Assembly: GCF_007859935.1 (NCBI RefSeq)
Contig: NZ_SJPO01000001.1
Location: 124,001 to 188,000, forward strand
Source of the DNA: Posidoniimonas polymericola
GTDB taxonomy: Bacteria; Planctomycetota; Planctomycetia; Pirellulales; Lacipirellulaceae
Length of the DNA: 64,000 nucleotides
Direction of reading: 5' to 3'
Part shown: positions 31,789-48,401 of the stretch, piece by piece
Position numbering within the stretch: position 1 is the stretch's first letter
Layout: every line of letters begins with the position of its first letter
Notes under the pieces: generated by a model
Told to the model about the DNA's origin: nothing
Databases searched by the model: none
What the model saw: only the letters and a program-made list of their open reading frames with translations
Program-made: the position numbers and the translations under genes

Positions 31789-34700
31789 ATGGGGAATCGC
31801 ACGTTTTCATTGATCGCCGCGCTGTGCGGACTCTCTGCCGCAATCCACGCGGCCAGCGCCCAGAGCTACCGTGTCGAGCGGGTGGCGTCGGGCCTGCAGC
31901 AGCCGCTGTACGTCGACCAGGCGCCGGGCGACCCCGACAACATCATCTACTACATGACCCGCGTCACCACGGGCGGGGTCAACGCCGGCAGCGGCACGCA
32001 CGGCAGCCTGTGGCGCTACGACATGGACACCCAGGCGTCGACCGAGGTGCTGAACCTCAGCCACCGCGACCTGACCCTCGACCTCGGCCCGCAGGGGCTG
32101 GCGTTCCACCCCGACTTCAACAACCCGGGGACCGACGGCTTCCAGAAGGTGTATGTCTCGTCGGCGGCGACCGGCGGGCCGGTGAACTACGTCGAGGAGT
32201 ACGAGCTCAGCGGGCCGGGCGGAACCGTGCCGACCGGCCGCGGCGGGATCCCGCTCGTGAATCGCACGCTGCTCGAATACAACAACGTGTTCGGCGACAA
32301 CAACCACGTGATCGACTGGATCGGCTTCGACCCGCGTGCGTACTCCGCGGCCCCGGGTTCGCCGGAACGCAACTACTTGTACATCTCGGCCGGCGACGGC
32401 TCGAACGGCCGCCCCGCCGACCAACGCCCGGAGCAGAAGTCGACGATCGCGCAGGGCAAGCTGCTGCGGATCGACATCGACCCCGCCAAGCCCGACTTCT
32501 ACCCGGCCGACCCCGCCAAGAACTTCGCCATCCCCGACACCAACCCGATCCCACTGTGGAACGCGGCGAACCCGGGCAACGAGCTGCTCGGCACCACGCT
32601 CAACTACACCGGCCCGACCGAGTCGGTCAGCTACTCGCCGGCGCTGCAGGAGATCTACTTCACCGGCACCCGCAACACGTTCCGGATGAGCATGGACAAG
32701 CTGACCGGCGACTTCTGGTCCGGCGACGTCGGCGAGTTCGCCCGCGAGGAGATCAACTTCCTGCCGGCCGACCCGTACGACGGCACGCAGGCGCCGTACG
32801 ACTTTGGCTTCCCGCAGCGCGAGGGGACCGGCGTGTTCGTCAACCGCTCCAACGGCGACACCAGCATCCAGTGGGACCTGGCCGGCGGCGGCGCGATCGT
32901 CCAGGACAGCATCAACCCGATCCGCGAGGGCGCCCACGCGATCATCAACTCCGGCTCGACCGCCGGCGACGTCGAGATCCGCGACCGGCCCCGCGGCGCC
33001 TACATCGGCGGCTACGTCTACCGCGGCCCAATCGAGGAGCTGCAGGGCAAGTACTTCTACGCGGACTTCACCCAGGGCAACATCTTCTCGCTCGACTTTG
33101 ATGCGACCACGCCGGTCGCCGACTTCAGCGGCGACAACTTCAACCTGGTCCCGGACGAATCGGGGACCAACGTCGCGTCGCTCGGCACGCGGGAGGTGGT
33201 GCTGAACCGCAACCTCAACTCGCTGTGGCACACGCTGATGGTCGACCCGAACGACCCGACCTACACGGCGGACCTCGGGGCCGACTTCGGCATCGGCCGC
33301 ATCGTCTCGTTCGGCGAGGACAACGACGGCAACCTCTATATCGTCGACATGGGCGGCCAACGCGGCAACTCCGGGTTCAACAACGACTACCCGGCGGGCT
33401 CCACCGGCCAGATCTTCCGCCTCGTGCCCAACCTGCTGGTCTACGCCTCGGTGGATCGCGTCACCGGCGCCATCACCTTCAGCAACGAAACAGGCGAGCC
33501 GCTCGACGTCCTCGGCTACGAGCTCTCGTCGGTCGCGGGGTCGCTCGACGACAACTTCTTGACGGGCGTCACCGGCGTCCTCGACAGCAGCGGCAACGGC
33601 GAGGTCGACGCCGCGAACGCCTGGCAGGTCACGTCGGCCCCCGGCGACAGCACGCGGTTCGCCGAGGAGTCGACCGGCACGGCGGCCACGCTGGCGATCG
33701 ACCAGGCGTTTGCGATCAGCACGCAGGACGGCTGGACCCAGTCGATCTACGAGGACGTGAAGCTCGACGTGACGCTCGGCAACGGCTCGACCATTGCCGC
33801 GTTGGTCCGCTACACGGGGAACAGCGGGTCGCCGTTCGACCGGGGCGACCTCAACTTCGACGGCGTGCTCGACGCGGCCGACTGGGTCGCGTACCGGCAG
33901 AACTTCTTCGGCGTCTTCGCGGGCGCGTCGGCCGCCGAGTCGTACGGCCTCGGCGACCTCGACGGCGACGGCGACAACGACTACGACGACTTCCTGCTGT
34001 TCAAGGCCGACTACATCGCCGCCAACGGCGCCGCGGCCTTCGAGGCCCTCGGCCAGATCCCCGAGCCGGCCGCCGCGCTGCTGCTCACGCTGGCCGCCGC
34101 CGCGGGCGCCGTGCGGACCAACCGCCGCCGGCGCAGCGGCGCCGTCGCAGCGGGCCGCCCGCGATTGGGAGCCAAGCTGGCCGTGACGCTCGTGGCGGCT
34201 ACGGCTGCGCTGGCCGCGGACGCCGCCCGGGCCGACCTGCAGCACCTCTACAGCTTCAACAACGGCCTGAACGACAGCATCGGCGGCGCCGACGGCCAGG
34301 CGTTCGGCGCCGCGGCGGTCAACGGCCAGGGGCAGCTCGACCTGCCGGGCGGGTTCGGCGACTACGTCGGCTTCGACCCGCAGGAGATCCAGATCTCCTC
34401 CTACACCGACCTCACGTTCGAGACCTGGTTCACCGTCGACACGCACCAGACCTGGGCCCGGCTGTTCGACTACGGCAGCCGCGACGTCACGCCCGAGGGC
34501 TACCTGTACTTCGCGCCACAGAGCGGCCAGGGCGGCAACCCCGCACTGGCCAGGTACGCCACGAACGACGTCCGCACCGAGATCACCTACGCGACGCCGT
34601 CCGAGGGGCAGCAGCACCACTTGGCGATGATCGTCGACGACAACGCCAACGGCGGCGCCGACCTGTTCACCGTCTACTTCGACGGCGTGTTGATCGACTC

Positions 34701-35520
34701 GGTCAGCCACAACCACCCGCTGAGCGGCGTGATCGAGACCTACGCCTTCCTCGGCAAGTCGACCTTCCCCGGCGACGTCGACCCGTACTTCAACGGCTCG
34801 ATCGACGAGTTCCGCATCTACGACCACGCGCTCTCGCAGCAGGAGGTGCTCGACAGCATCGCCGCGGGCACGACCCAGGAAAGCGCGCTCACCATCTATG
34901 TCAATACCTACACCGGCGCCATCACCATGGCCTCCGCCGAGACGCTGCCGGTCGACATCGACTACTACGCGATTAGCAGCGCGGCCGGGGCGTTGAGCAC
35001 CGCTTCCTGGAACAGCCTGCAGGACCAGGGCGGCGCGGTGGTCGGCACGGGCGAGGGCTGGGAAGAGATTGACCAGTCGAACGCGACCAAGCTGGGCGAG
35101 CTGCGGCTGCTCGGGCAGTCGTCGGTCGTCGCCGGCGCGCCGCTCGCCATCGGCGCGGCTTACGACCCGGCCGTGCTCGGCCTGGGGACCGACGGTGACC
35201 TCACCTTCGAGTACGGCCTGGCCGGCGTGTCGACCGTTGCGGGCGAGGTGGTCTACCTCGACTTCCTGCCGGGCGATTTCAATGGCGACCTCCAAGTCGA
35301 CGCCGCCGACTACACCCTCTGGCGGGACGGCCTGGCCGCCGCCGACCACACCGGCCCGGACGGCCACCCGGATGGCGTCGTCGACGCACTCGACTACCAG
35401 GTCTGGACCAGCCACTACGGCGCCTCGGCAGTCGGCGGCGCCCCAGCGGCCGTGCCCGAGCCCGCCGCGTTGGTCCTGCTGGTGAGCGTCCTCACCGCCG
35501 CGACGGTGGCCCGGCGGTAG
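31789..35520 (+). CDS. Sugar dehydrogenase-like + LamG protein with two PEP-CTERM/dockerin sets
   Basis: This 1243-residue protein looks like two secreted proteins in one frame. Part one: signal peptide (TFSLIAALCGLSAAIHAASA), a glucose/sorbosone dehydrogenase-like propeller (GPQGLAFHPDFNNPGTDG, YLYISAGDGSNGR, GYVYRGP), a dockerin-like DLNFDGVLDAADWVAYRQNF and a PEP-CTERM signal near 757-785 (QIPEPAAALLLTLAAAAGAV then basic). Part two follows at once: signal-like LGAKLAVTLVAATAALAADA (793-812), a LamG domain (LQHLYSFNNGLNDSIGGADG, TFETWFTVDTHQTWAR), GDFNGDLQVDAADYTLWRDG and a second PEP-CTERM (VPEPAALVLLVSVLTAATVA). An intergenic deletion or fusion is likely. Confidence 0.88.
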   Translation: MGNRTFSLIAALCGLSAAIHAASAQSYRVERVASGLQQPLYVDQAPGDPDNIIYYMTRVTTGGVNAGSGTHGSLWRYDMDTQASTEVLNLSHRDLTLDLGPQGLAFHPDFNNPGTDGFQKVYVSSAATGGPVNYVEEYELSGPGGTVPTGRGGIPLVNRTLLEYNNVFGDNNHVIDWIGFDPRAYSAAPGSPERNYLYISAGDGSNGRPADQRPEQKSTIAQGKLLRIDIDPAKPDFYPADPAKNFAIPDTNPIPLWNAANPGNELLGTTLNYTGPTESVSYSPALQEIYFTGTRNTFRMSMDKLTGDFWSGDVGEFAREEINFLPADPYDGTQAPYDFGFPQREGTGVFVNRSNGDTSIQWDLAGGGAIVQDSINPIREGAHAIINSGSTAGDVEIRDRPRGAYIGGYVYRGPIEELQGKYFYADFTQGNIFSLDFDATTPVADFSGDNFNLVPDESGTNVASLGTREVVLNRNLNSLWHTLMVDPNDPTYTADLGADFGIGRIVSFGEDNDGNLYIVDMGGQRGNSGFNNDYPAGSTGQIFRLVPNLLVYASVDRVTGAITFSNETGEPLDVLGYELSSVAGSLDDNFLTGVTGVLDSSGNGEVDAANAWQVTSAPGDSTRFAEESTGTAATLAIDQAFAISTQDGWTQSIYEDVKLDVTLGNGSTIAALVRYTGNSGSPFDRGDLNFDGVLDAADWVAYRQNFFGVFAGASAAESYGLGDLDGDGDNDYDDFLLFKADYIAANGAAAFEALGQIPEPAAALLLTLAAAAGAVRTNRRRRSGAVAAGRPRLGAKLAVTLVAATAALAADAARADLQHLYSFNNGLNDSIGGADGQAFGAAAVNGQGQLDLPGGFGDYVGFDPQEIQISSYTDLTFETWFTVDTHQTWARLFDYGSRDVTPEGYLYFAPQSGQGGNPALARYATNDVRTEITYATPSEGQQHHLAMIVDDNANGGADLFTVYFDGVLIDSVSHNHPLSGVIETYAFLGKSTFPGDVDPYFNGSIDEFRIYDHALSQQEVLDSIAAGTTQESALTIYVNTYTGAITMASAETLPVDIDYYAISSAAGALSTASWNSLQDQGGAVVGTGEGWEEIDQSNATKLGELRLLGQSSVVAGAPLAIGAAYDPAVLGLGTDGDLTFEYGLAGVSTVAGEVVYLDFLPGDFNGDLQVDAADYTLWRDGLAAADHTGPDGHPDGVVDALDYQVWTSHYGASAVGGAPAAVPEPAALVLLVSVLTAATVARR

Positions 35521-35595
35521 GTCGGGGCGCTACAATCGAGGCTGGAGTCCTGTTCGTCCTCGCGGGCGACCCACCCAGCACCGATTGAACGACCG

Positions 35596-36309
35596 ATGCC
35601 GAAACACACTCTGTTGCCGCTGCTGCTCGCAGTTTGCCGTCTGACGTCCACCGCCCACGCCGCCGACGAGTACCTCGGCCGCACCATCGCCCGGACGATG
35701 CACTACACCGGTGCGCCGTGGCTGGTGCGGGACTCGCGGGAACGGGAGGAAGAGCCGGAAAAGCTGGTCGCCGCGCTCGGCCTAGAACCGGGCCAGCAGG
35801 TGTGCGACCTCGGCTGCGGCAATGGGTTCTACGCGCTGAAGATGGCCGAGAAGATCCTGCGCGGCGGGGTGGTGTGGGCGGTCGATATCCAACCGGAGAT
35901 GCTCGACCTCTTGCGCGAGCGGGCCGAGGCGCGGCAGGTGACAAACGTGAAGCCGGTCCTCGGCGACGGCGACGACCCCAAGCTGCCGGCCGGCCAGATC
36001 GACCTGCTGCTGTTGGTGGACGTCTACCACGAGATCTACGAGCCCGCAGCCATGCTGACAAAGATCCACGCGTCGCTCGCCGCGCGCGGCCGGGTGGCCC
36101 TGGTCGAGTTCCGCGCCGAAGACCCGAATGTGCCGATCAAGCCGCTGCACAAGATGACGCAGGCCCAGTGCGTCAAGGAGTTCAGGGCCAATAACTTCAA
36201 GCTGGTCGGCCAGTACGACAAGCTGCCGTGGCAGCACGTGCTGTTCTTCGCGAGGGAGGACTCGCCGCTAGACGCAGAGAAGCTGAAACCGTGGACGGCG
36301 TCGGAGTAG
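35596..36309 (+). CDS. Exported-looking class I SAM methyltransferase
   Basis: This 237-residue protein carries the SAM-binding motif I VCDLGCGNGFYALKMA, an acidic motif II (VVWAVDIQPEMLDLLRERA) and motif IV LLLLVDVYHEIYEP, so it is a Rossmann methyltransferase. Unexpectedly, it begins with a signal-peptide-like MPKHTLLPLLLAVCRLTSTA followed by HAADEYLGRTIARTMHYTGA. The N-terminal RTIAxTMHYxGAPWL segment is a feature of this planctomycete group. SAM is not expected outside the cytoplasm, so the export or the substrate supply is unexplained. It follows the GSDH/LamG gene by 75 bp. Confidence 0.85.
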   Translation: MPKHTLLPLLLAVCRLTSTAHAADEYLGRTIARTMHYTGAPWLVRDSREREEEPEKLVAALGLEPGQQVCDLGCGNGFYALKMAEKILRGGVVWAVDIQPEMLDLLRERAEARQVTNVKPVLGDGDDPKLPAGQIDLLLLVDVYHEIYEPAAMLTKIHASLAARGRVALVEFRAEDPNVPIKPLHKMTQAQCVKEFRANNFKLVGQYDKLPWQHVLFFAREDSPLDAEKLKPWTASE

Positions 36310-36351
36310 ACACCAAGAGGTCCCTCCCTTCACGGGTCAACCCCAGAGAGC

Positions 36352-36927
36352 CTAAGCGACTTTTTCGACGCGGTCGCCTACGCGGATGGTTCCAGGCGAC
36401 ACGATCATGCCCAGCAGACCCCGCAGGTGATGGCGTTTGCCCTCATCGCCGTTCACGAACCGTTGGGCCTCGACGCCGTAGCGCTGGACGAACTTCTTGC
36501 AGCCGGTGTGCGGGGTGGCGCTGATTTGGATCTCGACCTCCCCGCCGATCCTGAGGCGGCTGCCGGCGGGCAGGTGGTCCTCGCTCAGGTCAAAGTCCAC
36601 GATCAGGTTATCGCCCGCCAGGCCCATCGCCTCGTGGTCGCCGCCGGAGATCGCGCGGAGGATGCGGGCGTTCATGATCGACACCTGCGTGTCGGGGTCG
36701 GAGGCGCCGTTGGGGAGTTGCTGCCAGTGGTTAGTGAGCCAGCGGTCGCCTACGATGCCGGTTTCTTGAGAGAGCTCGGCATGGTCAACGGAGCGGCGTT
36801 CGTTCTCGGCGGGGCGGACGAAGATCGCCTGCAGGGCGCCGACAGCACGCGGCGAGGCCGTGACGTCGGGCAAAAGCCCTTCCAGTTCCTGTCGGCTGAG
36901 GTGGCGGGGCGACGTTTCGGCTGCCAT
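36352..36927 (-). CDS. MOSC domain protein
   Basis: This 191-residue protein consists of one MOSC domain, the module of molybdenum cofactor sulfurases and YiiM-like proteins. The core runs GALQAIFVRPAENERR, IVGDRWL and MNARILRAISGG, with the conserved cysteine in ATPHTGCKKFVQRYG. It ends with GLLGMIVSPGTIRVGDRVE. A GGGAG Shine-Dalgarno precedes ATG 36927. It may transfer or carry sulfur or a molybdenum cofactor in the cytoplasm, but no Mo enzyme gene is adjacent. Confidence 0.88.
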   Translation of the reverse strand: MAAETSPRHLSRQELEGLLPDVTASPRAVGALQAIFVRPAENERRSVDHAELSQETGIVGDRWLTNHWQQLPNGASDPDTQVSIMNARILRAISGGDHEAMGLAGDNLIVDFDLSEDHLPAGSRLRIGGEVEIQISATPHTGCKKFVQRYGVEAQRFVNGDEGKRHHLRGLLGMIVSPGTIRVGDRVEKVA

Positions 36928-37000
36928 GCGGGCGACTCCCTAGGGTTGGGTGTAGAGCGCCGTGAGGACACGGGCTCTCCAGGCGAGGTTCACCAGGGAA

Positions 37001-37492
37001 CTAGCCCAGCCTTAGGCCTAGTACTTTTTGCGTCTCGACACTGGGATCACAAAGGCCATCTTTGTCCAATGTCGCCTCAGAATGTTGCATCTCAATGAAC
37101 CAAGGCTCACACTCCGAGTCGACGAATCGGATCAGGTCAGTCATGCATCGCTCATACATGTGGCGGGATTCGACTCGGAAGCGAAGATGATACTTTCCAC
37201 TGCGTGTTCGAGCGACATCTGATTGTGGCCCATTCAGAGCGAGATAGTCGGTCGTTTCAGCCGGCGAGCGAATTGCCGAATTCAAGCGGATATCGAGCGT
37301 GCCGCCACTCGGAGCGCCATAGGAACTGCCTTCGCGGAACAGAGTGACTACGTCGATCGTTTGCTTGTTGATGCGAACCCACATGCGGGTTTTTGTCTTT
37401 GAGAATCCGCGTTCTTTCAACGCCACAGTGAAATCTCGACACGCATCGTTAAATGCTTTCTGCGTGAGCTTGGTTAGAGGGTTTGTTGCCAT
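37001..37492 (-). CDS. DUF4304-like hypothetical protein
   Basis: The 163-residue protein starts MATNPLTKLTQKAFNDACRD and has the pattern FTVALKERGFSKTKTRMWVR with later DVVTLFREGSSYGA and LDIRLNSAIRS, which resembles DUF4304. This group often appears beside polymorphic toxins or as stray immunity-like proteins, but no toxin is here. The C-terminal half has a DLIRFVDSECEPWFIEMQ helix. Its base composition is lower in GC than the MOSC and uvrA genes that flank it, hinting at later arrival. Confidence 0.6.
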   Translation of the reverse strand: MATNPLTKLTQKAFNDACRDFTVALKERGFSKTKTRMWVRINKQTIDVVTLFREGSSYGAPSGGTLDIRLNSAIRSPAETTDYLALNGPQSDVARTRSGKYHLRFRVESRHMYERCMTDLIRFVDSECEPWFIEMQHSEATLDKDGLCDPSVETQKVLGLRLG

Positions 37493-37630
37493 GCAAAGTC
37501 GCTAGAAGGCGCCCTTCGACGGGAGATCGATGCGTTAGGCCCATCCAGGATATGCGCTTGGGAGTTGGGCGTTCCAGGATCGCAGCTCTGAGGTGATTTA
37601 GGTACTGCCCACGCCGGCCCGGGTACCCGC

Positions 37631-37670
37631 GGCGCCCCCACCCTAGCCCTCCCCCAGAGGGGGAGGGGAC
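37631..37670. repeat. GC-rich palindromic element, half copy
   Basis: GGCGCCCCCACCCTAGCCCT followed by CCCCCAGAGGGGGAGGGG lies 7 bp beyond the uvrA stop codon on the minus strand. It has the same orientation as the copy at 4078. Confidence 0.65.
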
Positions 37671-37676
37671 CAAGAC

Positions 37677-45032
<7,356 letters not shown>

Positions 45033-45133
45033 GCTTATCCTGCCGGCCGCTTGGGCCGGGTTGTTAGTCGCAGCGGGGCCGCGCCGCCAGCCGTGGCGGC
45101 GCGAACCGCGTATTGTAGGACACTTGTACAGCT

Positions 45134-45838
45134 ATGAGAAGCTTCACAATCTGCCAGGTCGCTCTGATGCTGATGACCTGCTGTCTGCACGCTGCAACGG
45201 TGCTAGCTCAGCCCGCCCAGGGCACGAAGCCGCAGACCGACCGCTGGGCCGCCGCCATGGAGGAATTTGCCCTGCAGGACGAGCGGAGCCCCTACCCCGA
45301 GGGGGGCGTCGTGCTGACCGGCAGCAGCAGCGCCCGGTTGTGGGGGGTGGAGCAGGCGTTTCCTGAGCTGGACCCGCCGATCCTGAACCGCGGCTTCGGC
45401 GGCTCGACCTACCGCGACCTGGTGCGGCACGCCGAACTTCTCGTGCTGAAGCACCGGCCCCGGCTGGTGATCCTCTATTCCGGCGACAACGACATCGCCG
45501 GCGGCCGCTCGATCGAGTCGATCCAGGGTGAGTTCGAGGAGCTGACCGACCGGATCCGCGCCGAACTGCCCGAGGCGACCATCGCCGTAATCCCGGCCAA
45601 GCCAAGCCCCTCGCGCTGGGAGCTGGTGGACAAGTACCACGCCCTCAATGCCGAGATCAAGAATGTTTGCGGCCAGCACGAGGGCATGGTGTACGTGGAC
45701 ATCTGGCCGGCGATGCTGGGTGACGACGGCAGGCCCCGCCCCGAGCTGTTCCGCGACGACAACCTGCACATGACCCCGGCCGGCTACACGATCTGGAACG
45801 ACGCCGTGCGCGAACTTGTGCAGGCCGAGCAGGAATAG
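45134..45838 (+). CDS. Secreted SGNH/GDSL-type hydrolase
   Basis: This 234-residue protein has a signal peptide (ICQVALMLMTCCLHAATVLA) and the SGNH blocks: catalytic Ser in VVLTGSSSARLWG (block I), Gly in NRGFGGSTYRDLV (block II), Asn in YSGDNDIAGG (block III) and the Asp-His pair in DDNLHMTPAGY (block V). It should deacylate an ester, often a carbohydrate acetyl ester. The neighbourhood gives no clear substrate. It diverges from uvrA, with about 100 bp between the two start codons. Confidence 0.9.
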   Translation: MRSFTICQVALMLMTCCLHAATVLAQPAQGTKPQTDRWAAAMEEFALQDERSPYPEGGVVLTGSSSARLWGVEQAFPELDPPILNRGFGGSTYRDLVRHAELLVLKHRPRLVILYSGDNDIAGGRSIESIQGEFEELTDRIRAELPEATIAVIPAKPSPSRWELVDKYHALNAEIKNVCGQHEGMVYVDIWPAMLGDDGRPRPELFRDDNLHMTPAGYTIWNDAVRELVQAEQE

Positions 45839-45845
45839 GCTGGCG

Positions 45846-45877
45846 CCCCTCGAGGGGGTCCGTTTCCTGCTTTTTTA
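45846..45877 (+). terminator. Possible terminator after SGNH gene
   Basis: CCCCTCGAGGGG is a perfect 12-bp palindrome 8 bp after the stop codon, with TTTTTT starting 14 bp beyond it. The long spacing to the T-run makes it doubtful. Confidence 0.3.
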
Positions 45878-46005
45878 GGACGATCTTCACACGGTCTTCA
45901 AGATTGGTGCGTAGTCTATCCGGCCTTGTGCGTCTTGGCACGCCTGCCCGGACGCGGCTTACCCAGGCGCCTCTCGCCACACCAATTGACTGAGGAGACT
46001 GTCTC

Positions 46006-46692
46006 ATGAGGGCGACCACGTACTTGCTATGCGCAGCGGCGACGCTGTGTGCTCTGTCATCGCAGGCTGCTTACAACCTGCAGGTTACTGAAATCTACTC
46101 CGGCCACAGCGTCGAAGCCGACGTGACGGCCGACTGGTTCGAGCTGACCAACTACGGCGACATGGCGTGGGACAGCGCCGTCGACGGGCCGCTCTTCTAC
46201 GACGACGACTCGGAGGACCCGACGGCCGCCGACCCGCTGCTGGGCGTCACTTCGATCGCCCCCGGTCAGTCGGCCATCTTTGTGCAGGGCAGCGAAGACG
46301 CCGTTATCGCCGAGTTCCTGGCGGTGTTCTCGAACGTCGCCGGTTTGTCGGTCGGCCGGTTCGACGGCTCTGGCCTGGGTGGCGGTGGTGACGGCGTCAC
46401 AATCTTCACCGGCGAAGTGAGCTTCCCGGACTTCATCGTTGGCGACCGGATCGAATTCGAAGCCTACCCAGACTACGACGCGGCGGTCGCGGGCGGGGTG
46501 ATCGACGGCTCGACCTGGGACGTCGTCAACCAGCGTTGGAGCGTTGCCGGCGAGTTCGGCGCGCTGGCCAGCGCCGGCGGGGGCGCCTTCCCGATCATCG
46601 GATCGCCCGGCACGGCGGCGCCGGAGCCGACCGCGATGGCGATCTCGTTCGCCGGCCTGATGGGGCTCTCGACCTTCCGCCGCCGGCGGTAG
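46006..46692 (+). CDS. Secreted lamin-tail-like PEP-CTERM protein
   Basis: This 228-residue protein has a signal peptide (TYLLCAAATLCALSSQAAYN) and then YNLQVTEIYSGHSVEADVTA with DWFELTNYGDMAW and APGQSAIFVQGSE, the strand pattern of lamin-tail domains, which are extracellular Ig-like folds. The C-terminus PEPTAMAISFAGLMGLSTF followed by RRRR is a PEP-CTERM signal for exosortase-dependent surface sorting. It converges with another lamin-tail-like gene. The function is unknown. Confidence 0.82.
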   Translation: MRATTYLLCAAATLCALSSQAAYNLQVTEIYSGHSVEADVTADWFELTNYGDMAWDSAVDGPLFYDDDSEDPTAADPLLGVTSIAPGQSAIFVQGSEDAVIAEFLAVFSNVAGLSVGRFDGSGLGGGGDGVTIFTGEVSFPDFIVGDRIEFEAYPDYDAAVAGGVIDGSTWDVVNQRWSVAGEFGALASAGGGAFPIIGSPGTAAPEPTAMAISFAGLMGLSTFRRRR

Positions 46693-46727
46693 GGCACCGC
46701 CAGGCGACAAACCGACAAGCACAAACT

Positions 46728-46760
46728 GCCGCCGGGGCGATTGCCCCGGCGGCTGTTTTC
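46728..46760 (+). terminator. Strong rho-independent terminator
   Basis: GCCGCCGGGGC and GCCCCGGCGGC form an 11-bp stem around GATT, followed by TGTTTTC. It lies between two convergent genes and could serve both, though the T-run favours the plus strand. Confidence 0.85.
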
Positions 46761-46799
46761 GTGCTTAGGCAGGTTCTCACTAGCAAGCGGCGTTGGCGG

Positions 46800-48131
46800 C
46801 TAAGCCCGCTGCCGCCGGGCGACGCCACCCACCGCCAGGGCGAGCAGGGCGATTGCAGCCGGCTCTGGCGTCTGGGTCGCGGACTGCAACGGGGCGGCGG
46901 CCGCGGCGAACACGCCGCCGTTGGGAGCGGCCCCGTTGGGAGCGCCGTAGTCGCCGCTCCACAACGTGTAGTCGGCCGCGTCGACCAGGAAGTCGTGGTT
47001 GTGGTCGGCCGCCGGGTGGGCCGACTCGGAGCCGGTCTGACCCTGCGTGTCCCGCCACACGGTGTAGTCGGCGGCGTCGACGTAGCCGTCGCCGTTGTAG
47101 TCGCCGGTCACGTAGTTCGGCCCGCCCAGCGTGTTGGCCAGCTTAGTCCCGTAGGGGACGTTCTTGCTCGACTCAACTTCCGCAGCCGGCGGGGCGGGCG
47201 TGTTGGGGTCGCCGTCGTCGACCGGGTGGTTGCCGATCAGCGACTGCCGCCAGTCGATCGAGTCGTTGGCAGACCCGGTCAGGTCGTTCACGCCGGCGGA
47301 ACCGGAGCCCGGGTTGTCGGTGAAGTTGCTGGCGTGCCAGTCGTCGGTGGTGAAGCCGGTCGAGTTGCCCCAGCGGCCAAGGTACTCGACCTCGAAGTCG
47401 AGGAAGGCGTAGTCGGCGTCGGGCTCAACGTTGGGGACGAAGCCGGGCTCGACAAACGCGTCGACCGTGATGAAGTTGGCCCGGCCGTAGACCCGGCCGT
47501 CGAGCTCGTCGAGCTCGGTGATGAAGCCGACCGAGTCGAGGATCTTCCAGCCGGCGGCGCCGGTCGGCAGGTCGAGGCCGTCGTCCCCGTCGTCCAAGTC
47601 CTGACCGAGCATCGGCGCGTCGCCGCTCTGGTTGTGGATCAGCATCGCGGTGAAGCCGCTCCCCTCGAGCTGGCCCTCGCCGGGGTTGCCTGCCAGCGAC
47701 GGCAGGTCCGACGCGCCGATCGTGCTGTTCACGCCGTCGCCGAACCCGGGGAACGTGGGGCCGGGGAGCGGCGGTCCGGTGTTGACCAGGTCGGTCGCCA
47801 GCGGGTTGATGGCGTCGGGCGCCCCGTACAGGCTGAACGCCTGGCGCATCACCAAGAACCCGTTGGCGCCGAGCGAGTACGCCCCCAGGTCAAGAATATT
47901 CTCGATGAAGCCGGTCTCGCCGTTGTTCTCCGACTCGATGATGAGCAGGTAGTGGTCCGTCAGCGGGGCGTTCGCCGCACCGCGGAGCTCGATGAACTCG
48001 TCCCGGGCGTCGGAGCCGTTGCCGCCCGGGTTGAAGAACACCTCGTTGATGTACATCTGAGCGGGGGACGGTGCGGCGGCCAGCAGCAGGGCCGCCGCCG
48101 TGAACGCGAATCGGGTGGTGGGTTGCTTCAT
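46800..48131 (-). CDS. Secreted lamin-tail-like protein with dockerin repeats and PEP-CTERM
   Basis: The 443-residue protein begins MKQPTTRFAFTAAALLLAAA (signal peptide) and AQMYINEVFFNPGGNGSDAR with DEFIELRGAANAPL, the lamin-tail pattern. Two EF-hand/dockerin-like repeats follow: GDYNGDGYVDAADYTVWRDT and DHNHDFLVDAADYTLWSGDY. It ends TPEPAAIALLALAVGGVARR, a PEP-CTERM tail. ATG 48131 lies directly before the signal peptide. It is probably an outer-surface protein; whether the dockerins bind a cohesin is unknown since none is seen here. Confidence 0.85.
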   Translation of the reverse strand: MKQPTTRFAFTAAALLLAAAPSPAQMYINEVFFNPGGNGSDARDEFIELRGAANAPLTDHYLLIIESENNGETGFIENILDLGAYSLGANGFLVMRQAFSLYGAPDAINPLATDLVNTGPPLPGPTFPGFGDGVNSTIGASDLPSLAGNPGEGQLEGSGFTAMLIHNQSGDAPMLGQDLDDGDDGLDLPTGAAGWKILDSVGFITELDELDGRVYGRANFITVDAFVEPGFVPNVEPDADYAFLDFEVEYLGRWGNSTGFTTDDWHASNFTDNPGSGSAGVNDLTGSANDSIDWRQSLIGNHPVDDGDPNTPAPPAAEVESSKNVPYGTKLANTLGGPNYVTGDYNGDGYVDAADYTVWRDTQGQTGSESAHPAADHNHDFLVDAADYTLWSGDYGAPNGAAPNGGVFAAAAAPLQSATQTPEPAAIALLALAVGGVARRQRA

Positions 48132-48401
48132 GTTGACGTCGTGGTGGGGCGCGTGGGGAGGCCAATGGCGGTGGGGTGCGGCAGTGCCCGCGGGAAGGTT
48201 CGCCGAACGGGTCGGCGGGCCGGTCTGCACAAAGAACCCAGCTGTCTATCGCGCGATGGTTAAGGGAGTGTTAAGGCGGGGTTAAGTTTCGTGTGGGATG
48301 TACCCGCCCGCTGGTCCGCTCTAAATTTGGGGCCCAGTGCACGAACACCACTGTGCGGCGCGGTCGCGCCGCACCCTTCTTGTTTGTCCCGCAAGAGAGC
48401 A

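Noticed and set aside
31807-35415. 1200-codon minus-strand open frame opposite the sugar dehydrogenase-like/LamG gene
   Set aside because: It is a GC-driven shadow with no recognisable domain, while the plus frame has clear motifs and signal sequences.
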